Position numbers and translations under genes: made by a program. Below the pieces are notes generated by a model, which was not told where the DNA came from, ran no database searches, and saw only the letters and a program-made list of their open reading frames with translations. Shown here piece after piece: positions 34,643-45,180 of a stretch of DNA of 64,000 nucleotides. Every line of letters begins with the position of its first letter. Position 1 is the first letter of the stretch. This DNA is from Achatina immaculata (Eukaryota > Mollusca > Gastropoda > Stylommatophora > Achatinidae), in the NCBI GenBank assembly GCA_009760885.1, contig CM019700.1:2285405-2349404 (forward strand), in the 5' to 3' direction.

Positions 34643-34987
34643 CTAGCAGTGACTGCATGCTGTGTTGTTGTGAGTTGTGGAGTGAGTGATCTATGATGTG
34701 CTGTGTTGTTGTGAGTTGTGGAGTGAGTGATCTATGATGTGCTGTGTTGTTGTGAGTTGTGGAGTGAGTGATCTATGATGTGCTGTGTTGTTGTGAGTTG
34801 TGGGATGGATGTTCTATGATGTGCTGTGTTGTTAAGAGTTGTGGGATGGATGTTCTATGATGTGCTGTGTTGTTAAGAGTTGTGGGATGGATGTTCTATG
34901 ATGTGCTGTGTTGTTAAGAGTTGTGGGATGGATGTTTTTGATCTATGATGTGCTGTGTTGTTAAGAGTTGTGGGATGGATGTTTTTG
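34643..34987. repeat. Minisatellite C, block 3
   Basis: Same unit order as block 2. One unit end differs (gtttttgatc rather than gttttgatc). Confidence 0.95.
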
Positions 34988-35178
34988 ATCTATGATGTTC
35001 TGTGTTGTCATGACCAGGTCAGTGGTTTTGTTGTTAGTACACTTGTTTTTTATGGCTAGATCAATGGTTTTGTTGTCAGTGCACCTGTGTTTTATGGCTG
35101 GGTCAATGGTTTTGAATCAAACAAGAGCCAGTCCTGTCAATCAGCTGGAGAACTTAGGTACTTGCCACCTGGAAATGA
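34988..35178 (+). repeat. Segment Q, copy 3
   Basis: Same as copy 2, but here it continues into several units of minisatellite B. Confidence 0.85.
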
Positions 35179-35440
35179 GGAAGTAAAGGTAACCAGACAT
35201 GACACTGACTAAGAAAGTAAAGGTAACCAGACATGACACTGACTAAGAAAGTAAAGGTAACCAGACATGACACTGACTAAGGAAGTAAAGGTAACCAGAC
35301 ATGACACTGACTAAGGAAGTAAAGGTAGCCAGACATGACACTGACTAAGGAAGTAAAGGTAGCCAGACATGACACTGACTAAGGAAGTAAAGGTAGCCAG
35401 ACATGACACTGACTAAGGAAGTAAAGGTAGCCAGGTATAA
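35179..35440. repeat. Minisatellite B, block 2
   Basis: About 7-8 units. The early units have aagaaagt and the late units gtagcc. Block 3 at 39731-39990 mirrors this order. Confidence 0.95.
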
Positions 35441-35518
35441 TGCTGACTACATCACCCTCTAATGTGCTGGCAGGTGAAGGAAAATATCAGGACTAGCACC
35501 ATATCCCCTCAGTGTTCT

Positions 35519-35778
35519 GTCTATAGCATGATATGGTTATGTGTCTGTAGCAGGATATGGTTATGTGTCTATAGCATGATATGGTTATGTGTCTATAGCA
35601 TGATATGGTTATGTGTCTATAGCATGATATGGTTATGTGTCTATAGCATGATATGGTTATGTGTCTATAGCATGATATGGTTATGTGTCTGTAGCATGAT
35701 ATGGTTATGTGTCTGTAGCAGGATATGGTTATGTGTCTGTAGCATGATATGGTTATGTGTCTATAGCATGATGGTTAT
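35519..35778. repeat. 24-bp minisatellite, copy 1
   Basis: About 11 units of tctatagcatgatatggtta plus tgtg, with tctgtagcagg variants. It lies just upstream of exon R copy 1. Its plus-strand open frame (MIWLCVYS repeats) follows from the 24-bp period. Confidence 0.95.
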
Positions 35779-35804
35779 GTTTACATTTGTTTGTTCTGTA
35801 ACAG

Positions 35805-36011
35805 AATCTTCCTGGAGCAAGGGAAGATGTGCTTCTTGGTCTGATCTTGTCTCCGAGAGATGAGGGTGTACTGCCCATCTTGTCCAGGCTTTCCTGGCAA
35901 GTCTTGTGCTGATGTCCTGAAAAGTCCAGCGCTGACAGCAGCCCAGCTGAAAGTAGACAACCTGGTCTTTACAGAGAAGTCCTTACAGAAAGCTATACCT
36001 GGACTGCCCAG
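35805..36011 (+). pseudogene. Exon R, copy 1, broken by a 2-bp deletion
   Basis: Acceptor ttgttctgtaacag before 35805; donor cccag/gtgaga after 36011. It is identical to the intact copy at 40355-40563 except for loss of two bases near 35890 (aggctttcc versus aggctctttcc). The loss shifts the frame and brings a stop about eight codons later. With 207 rather than 209 bases it would also break the phase into the next exon. Inclusion in a mature transcript would truncate the protein, so it is probably skipped or non-functional. Confidence 0.75.
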
Positions 36012-36449
36012 GTGAGAAAGCAGGTGGAAGGTCATTCATGTTGGATGCTAGTTATTTCATTTTTATGTCCGTCTTACAACCAGCTTTGAAAAATTAGTTT
36101 GATTTTTTGAAAATTATTTTTATAGAAAAGAGTTGTATAATAAAATGTGGTGTCTGATTTGATTCCATAATGTATAAATATTTTATTTTCCCACTTCACT
36201 TCAATATGGCTTGTACATTAACTCTGCATGCATAAGATATGTCCTTAGAGTTACCAGACATCCACTTTGACTGGGACTGTCCCAGTTTGAGACTCCTGTC
36301 CCAGTGACAATAACCATACACAAATAGACCAAATTGTGCTGGGCTACATTTTTTTGCCTGCTTACACACCCCACCCTCTCCCTCTTGGGTTGCATGTTCT
36401 GGCTCTGCCAATGGAAAATCTGGTGAGCCTACTATAAGCAGGGTTACCA

Positions 36450-36585
36450 GGTGTCTGACAGTCCTGTCCCAGTTTGACAGTCCTGTCCCAGTTTGATGGT
36501 CCTGTCCCAGTTTGACAGTCCTGTCCCAGTTTGACAGTCCTGTCCCAGTTTGATGGTCCTGTCCCAGTTTGACAGTCACGTCCTG
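36450..36585. repeat. 19-bp minisatellite, copy 1
   Basis: About seven units of cctgtcccagtttgacagt, with gatgg variants. A related diverged sequence (ctgggactgtcccagtttga) lies 170 bases upstream. Recurs at 41006-41130. Confidence 0.92.
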
Positions 36586-36605
36586 GCTGGTCACTGATTT
36601 TGTCA

Positions 36606-36945
36606 AGATTTTTATTCAGACAAGTAACCAAACACAGGAAGGGAATCTCATCAGATCTGTGTCTCTTTATTCAGACAAGTAACTAAACACAGGAAGGGAA
36701 TCTCATCAGATCTGTGTCTCTTTATTCAGACAAGTAACCAAACACAGGAAGGGAATCTCATCAGATCTGTGTCTCTTTATTCAGACCAGTAACTAAACAC
36801 AGGAAGGGAATCTCATCAGATCTGTGTCTCTTTATTCAGACAAGTAACTAAACACAGGAAGGGAATCTCATCAGATCTGTGTCTCTTTATTCAGACAAGT
36901 AACTAAACACAGGAAGGGAATCTCATCAGATCTGTGTCTCTTTAT
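36606..36945. repeat. 55-bp minisatellite, copy 1
   Basis: About six near-identical units starting tttattcagacaagtaacta and ending tcagatctgtgtctc. Recurs at 41160-41497. Confidence 0.95.
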
Positions 36946-37069
36946 GGGCCAGATTTACTGGGTTAAATTTTCTCCTTATCAGTGGACTGCACTTCTCCAT
37001 AGGCTCCCCTCTGGCTGCGTGTTCCAGTTTTGTCAAATAAAAATCTGGCTACCTGTATCCACCTACAGT

Positions 37070-37355
37070 AACACGTCCGCAATAGTCATACCAGCAACAC
37101 ATCAACAATAGTCATACCAGCAACACATCTACAATTGTACCAGCAACACATCTACAATTGTTGTACCAGCAACACATCTACAGTTGTTGTACCAGCAACA
37201 CATCCACTATTGTTGTACCAGCAACACAGCCACAACTGTTATACCTGCAATACATTCACAATTGTTGTAGCAGCAACACATCCACAATAGTTGTACCAGC
37301 ACACATTCACAATTGTTATACCAGCAAAACATTCACAATTGTTGTTCCAGCACAG
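37070..37355. repeat. 26-bp minisatellite, copy 1
   Basis: About 11 degenerate units of the form gtaccagcaacacatctaca plus attgtt. Recurs at 41625-41905, with related units at 43872-43980 beyond the Penelope-like insertion. Confidence 0.92.
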
Positions 37356-37365
37356 TTGTACCAAA

Positions 37366-37620
37366 TAAATAAGGTAGATAGAGGTGTATGGTGCAGTTTT
37401 ACAAAGTGAGGGAGGGAGTGAGCAAGGTGAGAAAAAAACGAATAGGAAGTATGAGAATGTATAAATGAAAAACATACAACATCCGATATTTTGGAGTGAG
37501 CCTTATTCGAGGATACATACACAACGAAATACAAACATATAGAACTTATCTGAAGTGTCTTGCTCCGAGTGAGAAGCAGAAATGTGTGTGGAAGAAGGAG
37601 GAGGAAAAAAAAGGAGGAAA
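37366..37620 (-). mobile_element. Penelope-like element left arm, truncated at duplication breakpoint
   Basis: Identical to 41916-42170, the outer part of the left arm of the Penelope-like element. At 37612-37620 (ggaggaaa) it turns into minisatellite A, whose units also contain ggaggaatata. The arm was therefore already present when the 4.55-kb segment was duplicated. Confidence 0.85.
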
Positions 37621-38557
37621 TATACCAGGCCATGCTAGCTGTAGAATAAGGAGGAATATACCAGGCCATGCTAGTGGTAGAATAAGGAGGAATATACCAG
37701 GCCATGCTAGTGGTAGAATAAGGAGGAATATACCAGGCCATGCTAGTGGTAGAATAAGGAGGAATATACCAGGCCATGCTAGTGGTAGAATAAGGAGAAA
37801 TATACCAGGCCATGCTAGTGGTAGAATAAGGAGGAATATACCAGGCCATGCTAGTGGTAGAATAAGGAGGAATATACCAGGCCATGCTAGTGGTAGAATA
37901 AGGAGGAATATACCAGGCCATGCTAGCTGTAGAATAAGGAGGAAATATACCAGGCCATGCTAGCTGTAGAATAAGGAGGAATATACCAGGCCATGCTAGT
38001 GGTAGAATAAGGAGGAATATACCAGGCCATGCTAGTGGTAGAATAAGGAGGAATATACCAGGCCATGCTAGTGGTAGAATAAGGAGGAATATACCAGGCC
38101 ATGCTAGCTGTAGAATAAGGAGAAATATACCAGGCCATGCTAGTGGTAGAATAAGGAGGAATATACCAGGCCATGCTAGTGGTAGAATAAGGAGGAATAT
38201 ACCAGCCATGCTAGTGGTAGAATAAGGAGAAATATACCAGCCATGCTAGCTGTAGAATAAGGAGGAATATACCAGGCCATGCTAGTGGTAGAATAAGGAG
38301 GAATATACCAGCCATGCTAGTGGTAGAATAAGGAGAATATACCAGCCATGCTAGTGGTAGAATAAGGAGAAATATACCAGGCCATGCTAGTGGTAGAATA
38401 AGGAGGAATATACCAGCCATGCTAGTGGTAGAATAAGGAGGAATATACCAGCCATGCTAGTGGTAGAATAAGGAGGAATATACCAGCCATGCTAGTGGTA
38501 GAATAAGGAGGAATATACCAGCCATGCTATGGTAGAATAAGGAGGAATATACCAGGC
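37621..38557. repeat. Minisatellite A, block 5
   Basis: About 26 units, many of them perfect 36-mers. It joins the truncated Penelope-like arm to P copy 3 and forms the junction between the two large duplicates. Confidence 0.96.
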
Positions 38558-39193
38558 CATGCAAGCGTTAGAATGAGAAGGAAAAAGTGCGTTATTTGGC
38601 TGATTCAGCAGTTATTTAGAATGTTCAAGAAATGGATTCAGTGGATGTTATCAGTGCAAAAAATAAAAAGAAACTAGTGTAAGACAGTCATTGATGGCTG
38701 TGAATCAGCATCTTTGTGAAAAAAAAGAAGGAACTAGGGGGTGAAGTTTTGTGTGCTAAAATATGGACAGTTAACTAAAAGCTGTGGAAGAACAGAGTGC
38801 CAACAAACGATGACAGAGGAGATGTTGAAGATGAGATAGAACTAGCTGTGGATATGTCCAGAGAGTGTGGGTGATAGGTCTCTTCTAACTTCTTTAGACA
38901 AATCTTCACTATCATATATTAGAAATGAATGCAGGTCAAGCTCTTATCCTGTCTCATGAAAGAGTTCAAGGTCAGAAGCTGAGCAGAGCAGAATCACAAG
39001 GTAAAGGTCAGTATAGGCCCTCTGGTGGTGGAGAAGTCAGTCTGTTTTGTCTTCTCCTAGAGGTAAGGGACATTACCATGACTCACTGCTGGTTCAGTCT
39101 GCCACTTTACATACAAGCTCTTCACTCCAGCTTCTTCTACTGTCAGGGAGTTGTAGTTTGTTGATAATGTGAGGTCTGGTGCCGGCAACATCA
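38558..39193 (+). repeat. Segment P, copy 3
   Basis: Third full copy. It differs by acagttaactaaaag for acagttagctgaaag and aagctctta for aaggactta. It leads into the intact R copy, so this is the copy most likely to be part of a working gene. Confidence 0.85.
38898..39062 (+). CDS. Candidate exon P, copy 3 (adjacent to intact exon R)
   Basis: Same borders and 55-codon open stretch as the other two P exons. It has one residue difference (GQALILSH versus GQGLILSH) from a two-base change. It exits in phase 0, and exon R at 40355 can be read from phase 0, so the two join cleanly. The intron would consist of minisatellites C and B, segment Q and the 24-bp repeat. Product unknown; see exon R for the family idea. 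Confidence 0.5.
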
Positions 39194-39538
39194 CTAGCAG
39201 TGACTGCATGCTGTGTTGTTGTGAGTTGTGGAGTGAGTGATCTATGATGTGCTGTGTTGTTGTGAGTTGTGGGGTGAGTGATCTGTGATGTGCTGTGTTG
39301 TTGTGAGTTGTGGAGTGAGTGATCTATGATGTGCTGTGTTGTTGTGAGTTGTGGGATGGATGATCTATGATGTGCTGTGTTGTTAAGAGTTGTGGGATGG
39401 ATGTTCTATGATGTGCTGTGTTGTTAAGAGTTGTGGGATGGATGTTCTATGATGTGCTGTGTTGTTAAGAGTTGTGGGATGGATGTTTTTGATCTATGAT
39501 GTGCTTTGTTGTTATGAGTTGTGGGATGGATGTTTTGA
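39194..39538. repeat. Minisatellite C, block 4
   Basis: About eight units. It carries private changes (gtggggtgag, gatctgtgatg, gctttgttgttatgag) not seen in blocks 2 and 3, consistent with independent decay after duplication. Confidence 0.95.
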
Positions 39539-39730
39539 TCTATGATGTTCTGTGTTGTCATGACCAGGTCAGTGGTTTTGTTGTTAGTACACTTGTTTTT
39601 TATGGCTAGATCAATGGTTTTGTTGTCAGTGCACCTGTGTTTTATGGCTGGGTCAATGGTTTTGAATCAAACAAGAGCCAGTCCTGTCAATCAGCTGGAG
39701 AACTTAGGTACTTGCCACCTGGAAATGAGG
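39539..39730 (+). repeat. Segment Q, copy 4
   Basis: Matches copies 2 and 3, then passes into minisatellite B block 3. No exon called. Confidence 0.85.
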
Positions 39731-39990
39731 AAGTAAAGGTAACCAGACATGACACTGACTAAGAAAGTAAAGGTAACCAGACATGACACTGACTAAGAAA
39801 GTAAAGGTAACCAGACATGACACAGACTAAGGAAGTAAAGGTAACCAGACATGACACTGACTAAGGAAGTAAAGGTAGCCAGACATGACACTGACTAAGG
39901 AAGTAAAGGTAGCCAGACATGATGCTGACTAAGGAAGTAAAGGTAGACAGACATGACACTGACTAAGGAAGTAAAGGTAGCCAGGTATAA
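39731..39990. repeat. Minisatellite B, block 3
   Basis: About 7-8 units with more substitutions (cacagacta, gatgctgac, gtagacag) than block 2, although unit order is the same. Confidence 0.95.
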
Positions 39991-40068
39991 TGCTGACTAC
40001 ATCACCCTCTAATGTGCTGGCAGGTGAAGGAAAATATCAGGACTAGCACCATATCCCCTCAGTGTTCT

Positions 40069-40328
40069 GTCTATAGCATGATATGGTTATGTGTCTGTAG
40101 CAGGATATGGTTATGTATCTGTAGCATGATTTGATTATGTGTCTATAGCATGATATGGTTATATGTCTGTAGCATGATATGGTTATGTGTCTATAGCATG
40201 ATATGGTTATGTATCTATAGCATGATATGGTTATGTGTCTGTAGCATGATTTGGTTATGTGTCTGTAGCAGGATATGGTTATGTGTCTGTAGCATGATTT
40301 GGCTATGTGTCTATAGCATGATGGTTAT
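40069..40328. repeat. 24-bp minisatellite, copy 2
   Basis: Same position before exon R as in copy 1, with the same number of bases but more point changes (gatttgatt, tatgtatct). Confidence 0.93.
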
Positions 40329-40354
40329 GTTTACATTTGTTTGTTCTGTAACAG

Positions 40355-40563
40355 AATCTTCCTGGAGCAAGGGAAGATGTGCTTCTTGGTCTGATCTTGT
40401 CTCCGAGAGATGAGGGTGTACTGCCCATCTTGTCCAGGCTCTTTCCTGGCAAGTCTTGTGCTGATGTCCTGAAAAGTCCAGCGCTGACAGCAGCCCAGCT
40501 GAAAGTAGACAACCTGGTCTTTACAGAGAAGTCCTTACAGAAAGCTATACCTGGACTGCCCAG
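40355..40563 (+). CDS. Exon R, intact copy (tentatively MTBP-like gene)
   Basis: Acceptor ttgttctgtaacag, donor cccag/gtgaga, 209 bases. From phase 0 it is open throughout: NLPGAREDVLLGLILSPRDE, then GVLPILSRLFPGKSCADVLK, SPALTAAQLKVDNLVFTEKS and LQKAIPGLP. It exits in phase 2, and the next candidate exon (43989) needs exactly one base, giving ...GLPSNITD. From memory, the AAQLK-LVFT-K pattern, followed about 100 residues later by SGRLQVL, resembles the C-terminal half of MTBP, the Treslin partner in origin firing. The similarity is short, so I give no symbol. The broken duplicate is at 35805. Confidence 0.6.
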
Positions 40564-41005
40564 GTGAGAAAGCAGGTGGAAGGTCATTCATGTTGGATGC
40601 TAGTTATTTCATTTTTATGTCCGTCTTACAACCAGCTTTGAAAAATTAGTTTGATTTTTTGAAAATTATTTTTATAGAAAAGAGTTGTATAATAAAATGT
40701 GGTGTCTGATTTGATTCCATAATGTATAAATATTTTATTTTCCCACTTCACTTCAATATGGCTTGTACATTAACTCTGCATGCATAAGATATGTCCTTAG
40801 AGTTACCAGACATCCACTTTGACTGGGACTGTCCCAGTTTGAGACTCCTGTCCCAGTGACAATAACCATACACAAATAGACCAAATTGTGCTGGGCTACA
40901 TTTTTTTGCCTGCTTACACACCCCACCCTCTCCCTCTTGGGTTGCATGTTCTGGCTCTGCCAATGGAAAATCTGGTGAGCCTACTATAAGCAGGGTTACC
41001 AGGTG

Positions 41006-41130
41006 TCTGACAGTCCTGTCCCAGTTTGACAGTCCTGTCCCAGTTTGATGGTCCTGTCCCAGTTTGACAGTCACGTCCCAGTTTGACAGTCCTGTCCCAG
41101 TTTGATGGTCCTGTCCCAGTTTGACAGTCA
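41006..41130. repeat. 19-bp minisatellite, copy 2
   Basis: Same array as 36450-36585 in the second duplicate, with one unit changed (cacgtcccag). Confidence 0.92.
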
Positions 41131-41159
41131 CGTCCTGGCTGGTCACTGATTTTGTCAAG

Positions 41160-41497
41160 ATTTTTATTCAGACAAGTAACCAAACACAGGAAGGGAATCT
41201 CATCAGATCTGTGTCTCTTTATTCAGACCAGTAACTAAACACAGGAAGGGAATCTCATCAGATCTGTGTCTCTTTATTCAGACAAGTAACCAAACACAGG
41301 AAGGGAATCTCATCAGATCTGTGTCTCTTTATTCAGACCAATAACTAAACACAGGAAGGGAATCTCATCAGATCTGTGTCTCTTTATTCAGACAAGTAAC
41401 TAAATACAGGAAAGGAATCTCATCAGATCTGTGTCTCTTTATTCAGACAAGTAACTAAACACAGGAAGGGAATCTCATCAGACCTGTGTCTCTTTAT
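41160..41497. repeat. 55-bp minisatellite, copy 2
   Basis: Same array as 36606-36945 in the second duplicate, about six units with a few private changes. Confidence 0.95.
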
Positions 41498-41624
41498 GGG
41501 CCAGATTTACTGGGTTAAATTTTCTCCTTATCAGTGGACTGCACTTCTCCATAGGCTCCCCTCTGGCTGCGTGTTCCAGTTTTGTCAAATAAAAATCTGG
41601 CTACCTGTATCCACCTACAGTAAC

Positions 41625-41905
41625 ACGTCCGCAATAGTCATACCAGCAACACATCAACAATAGTCATACCAGCAACACATCTACAATTGTACCAGCAACA
41701 CATCTACAATTGTTGTACCAGCAACACATCTACAGTTGTTGTACCAGCAACACATCCACTATTGTTGTACCAGCAACACAGCCACAACTGTTATACCTGC
41801 AATACATTCACAATTGTTGTAGCAGCAACACATCCACAATAGTTGTACCAGCACACATTCACAATTGTTATACCAGCAAAACATTCACAATTGTTGTTCC
41901 AGCAC
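41625..41905. repeat. 26-bp minisatellite, copy 2
   Basis: Same array as 37070-37355. The Penelope-like element inserted at its right edge, and related units continue on the other side at 43872-43980. Confidence 0.92.
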
Positions 41906-41915
41906 AGTTGTACCA
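41903..41915. repeat. Target-site duplication of Penelope-like element, left
   Basis: cacagttgtacca here and at 43859-43871 bracket the element. The surrounding 26-bp repeat has similar motifs, so chance similarity is possible, but the 13-base match falls exactly at the element ends. Confidence 0.7.
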
Positions 41916-43858
41916 AATAAATAAGGTAGATAGAGGTGTATGGTGCAGTTTTACAAAGTGAGGGAGGGAGTGAGCAAGGTGAGAAAAAAACGAATAGGAA
42001 GTATGAGAATGTATAAATGAAAAACATACAACATCCGATATTTTGGAGTGAGCCTTATTCGAGGATACATACACAACGAAATACAAACATATAGAACTTA
42101 TCTGAAGTGTCTTGCTCCGAGTGAGAAGCAGAAATGTGTGTGGAAGAAGGAGGAGGAAAAAAAAGGAGGAAAAAAACCACGCTGCCTACAGACAAAAGAT
42201 TCCTGATAGAGCCAATCGTAACGAAGAAGCGGAGAGAGGGGAGGAGAACAAGTGGGAGAAAGGCAATAGAAGCATGATAGCCGCTAGAGGTGTCGGGGGG
42301 AGGGGAAGGGAGAGAGGGGAGGGAAAAGGGGACGCGGAGAGATAATGAATGAAGAACTTAAACACCTACAGGGAGAAAATGTGAAACTGGTGAATAGGAC
42401 AAGACCAATATGTTGACAGAGAAGGAAATAGGATGGTGGTAGGGAGGGGTAGCACAAAGAAAGAAAGTAGAGTATAAAAAAGGCCAGTGGAAAAATAAAG
42501 AAGTTACAGAAAGCTAAAGACATTGTTAATTCCAGCTGGGTGGAGACAGCCAGTCTGGAAAATAAGGCGCTGTTCTAGGACCCTCCAGCAACAAGCCCGC
42601 ACCCCTAAACCGCACTGTAGCTCGGACAGAGTGAAGCTAGTACTCATGTACCACCTCATAGCATGGCAGTTAAAAACATACTGTTTCACCATCTCCATCT
42701 CCTCCAGACCGAGCCTGAGACACGTGAACTTTTTGGGGAACCCCCATTGGTAGCCTACAGGCGGGACAAGAACCTCAGGGACCTTTTAATTCGTAGTCAT
42801 CTTAAGACAGATGACACTATCTATGGTACCAGACGTTGCGGACGCCGTAGATGTAACACTTGTCCATTTGTTGTTGAGGCCAGCCAGATCTCCTTCCCTA
42901 AATCCACATTATCAGTACAGGAGGGTTTCACCTGTACTTCACGTAATGTCATTTATGTTATCATGTGCAAACGTTGCGGTTTGAAGTACATAGGGGAAAC
43001 TGGCTTACAGTTAGGAGATTGATTTCACCAGCATCTCAATGATATTTCTAAGAGGGCCTGGACACCTGTGGCTAAACATTTTTGCCTTGGTAACCACAGG
43101 GGCAAACAGGACATTTCTGTTAGTGCGATCCGCTCTTGTTCCGCAGATGTACGATCTCGGAGGGTCCTAGAACAGTGCCATATTTTCCAGACTGGCTGTC
43201 TCCACCCAGCTGGAATTAACAATGTCTTTAGCTTTCTGTAACTTCTTTATTTTTCCACTGGCCTTTTTTATACTCTACTTTCTTTCTCTATGCTACCCCT
43301 CCCTACCACCATCCTATTTCCTTCTCTGTCAACATATTGGTCTTGTCCTGTTCACCAGTTTCACATTTTCTCCCTGTAAGTGTTTAAGTTCTTCATTCAT
43401 TATCTCTCCGCGTCCCCTTTTCCCTCCCCTCTCTCCCTTCCCCTCCCCCCGACACCTCTAGCGGCTATCATGCTTCTATTGCCTTTCTCCCACTTGTTCT
43501 CCTCCCCTCTCTCCGCTTCTTCGTTACGATTGGCTCTATCAGGAATCTTTTGTCTGTAGGCAGCGTGGTTTTTTTCCTCCTTTTTTTTCCTCCTTCTTCC
43601 ACACACATTTCTGCTTCTCACTCGGAGCAAGACACTTCAGATAAGTTCTATGTGTTTGTATTTCGTTGTGTATGTATCCTCGAATAAGGCTCATGCCAAA
43701 ATATCGGATGTTGTATGTTTTTCATTTATACATTCTCATACTTCCTATTCGTTTTTTTCTCACCTTGCTCACTTCCTCCCTCACTTTGTAAAACTGCACC
43801 ATACACCTCTATCTACCTTATTTATTTAAACCAGTTTTACTGCAGTCGCCATCCCTTT
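41916..43858 (+). mobile_element. Penelope-like element, 5'-truncated, with inverted arms
   Basis: The two ends are long inverted repeats: 41916-42585 is the reverse complement of about 43155-43830. The left arm includes the antisense of the last coding codons (the CLHPAGINN end). Between and into the right arm a plus-strand coding region encodes the element's C-terminus (next feature). The extra 31 bases at the right end (aaccagttttactgcagtcg...) have no left counterpart. Penelope-like elements are known to carry direct or inverted terminal repeats and to be 5'-truncated. The RT domain is absent. Confidence 0.85.
42663..43241 (+). pseudogene. Penelope-like C-terminus: Cys-rich linker and GIY-YIG endonuclease
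   Basis: Reads EPPLVAYRRDKNLRDLLIRS, then CGRRRCNTCPFV (the conserved Cys cluster), then TCTSRNVIYVIMCKRCGLKY followed by IGETGLQLGD. That is the GIY-YIG motif in the form V-I-Y...K-Y-I-G, with the family's preceding CxxC. After a stop at 43021 (TGA where the family usually has Arg) it continues FHQHLNDISKRAWTPVAKHF, RRVLEQCHIFQTGCLHPAGI, NNVFSFL and a stop at 43239-43241. The single in-frame stop makes this a near-intact but dead nuclease domain. Confidence 0.88.
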
Positions 43859-43871
43859 CACAGTTGTACCA
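43859..43871. repeat. Target-site duplication of Penelope-like element, right
   Basis: Second copy of the 13-base sequence at 41903-41915. Confidence 0.7.
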
Positions 43872-43988
43872 ACAACACATCCACAACCAGCAACACATCC
43901 ACAACTGTACCAGCAACACATCCACAATTGTACTGGCAACACACGCACGATTGTTGTACCAGCAACACAGCTACAAATTTTGTTACAG

Positions 43989-44148
43989 TAACATCACTGA
44001 CCACAAAGGCTCTAGCGATGTCATAGAAGACACAACTAAGACTGGATACAGCCAACCACAGACAGACAAGACGCTCACTAGTTCAAGCTTTGTAATGTGC
44101 ATGGAGGACCAAGAATTTTATGTCGAGCAACTGCAGGAGAAGAGGAAG
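43989..44148 (+). CDS. Candidate exon following exon R
   Basis: Acceptor caaattttgttacag before 43989 and donor aggaag/gtaaac after 44148. It enters in phase 2 and leaves in phase 0. The frame reads NITDHKGSSDVIEDTTKTGY, SQPQTDKTLTSSSFVMCMED, QEFYVEQLQEKRK. The first base completes the codon left open by exon R, and the last codon joins in phase to the exon at 48706. The mix of Ser/Thr-rich linker and a short charged helix is typical of a nuclear regulatory protein. Product not proven. Confidence 0.65.
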
Positions 44149-44239
44149 GTAAACATTTCTGGTTTTCTTCATGACCAGACCAGACTCTAAAGTTTGTACA
44201 TTCTTGTTTCTTAAGTTAAAACTTCTCCACAGAGCATTG

Positions 44240-45180
44240 ATCACACTTCATTGTTTATAGATGGCTATTGTACAAGTTTGTTTATAGAGTTATTGTACAA
44301 GTTTGTTTGTTTATAGATGGTTATTGTACAGGTTTGTTTATAGATGGTTATTATACAATTTTTGTTTATTTATAGGTGGCTGTTGTACAAGTTTGTTTAT
44401 AGACAGTTATTGTACAAGTTTGATTGTTTATAGACATTTATTATACAAGTTTGTTTGTTTATAGATGGTTATTGTACAAGTTTATTTGTTTGCTGATGGT
44501 TATTGTACAAATTTGTTTATAGACAGTTACTGTACAAGTTTCTTTGTTTATAGATGGTTATTGTACAAGTTTATTTGTTTACTGATGGTTGTTGAACAAA
44601 TTAGTCTGTTTATAGATGGTTATTGTACAAGTTTGTTTATAGATGGTTATTGTACAAGTTTATTTATATATGGTTGTTGTACAAAGCTGTTTATGCAAGG
44701 TTATTGTACAAGTTTATTTATGTAATGTTATTGTACAGGATTGTTTATACAAGGTTATTGTACAAGATTGTTTATACAAGGTTATTGTACAAGATTGTTT
44801 ATGCAGGGTTGCTGTACAAGTTTGTTTATGCAAGGTTATTATACAACATAGCATATGTAAGGTTTTTGTACAAGATTGTTTATGCAAGGTTATTGTACAA
44901 GGTTGTTTATGTAGGGTTATTGTACAAGTTTATTTAAGTAAGGTTATTGTACAGGATTGTTTATACAAGGTTATTGTACAAGTTTGTTTATACAAGGTTA
45001 TTGTACAAGATTGTTTATGCAAGGTTATTTTATGGGTTTATTTATGCAAGGTTATTGTACAGGATTGTTTATACAAGGTTATTGTACAGGATTGTTTATA
45101 CAAGGTTATTGTACAAGATTGTTTATGCAAAGTTACTATACAGGATTGTTTATATAATGTTATTGTACAAATTTGTTTAG
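44240..45180. repeat. 27-bp degenerate minisatellite
   Basis: Units of the form ggttattgtacaagtttgtt plus tatagat, grading to ggttattgtacaagattgtt plus tatacaa. All plus-strand frames are open and repetitive (for example LLYKFVYTR). I treat them as satellite artefacts. Confidence 0.93.

Noticed and set aside
35441..35480. A 39-bp micro-exon between AG and GTGAAG (gtataatgctgactacatca...)
   Set aside because: Read from phase 0, as needed between exons P and R, it has a stop at its second codon, so it does not fit the chain.
36196..36631. Minus-strand frames with TVKLGQDHQTGTG repeats
   Set aside because: They translate the 19-bp minisatellite and occur identically in both duplicates.
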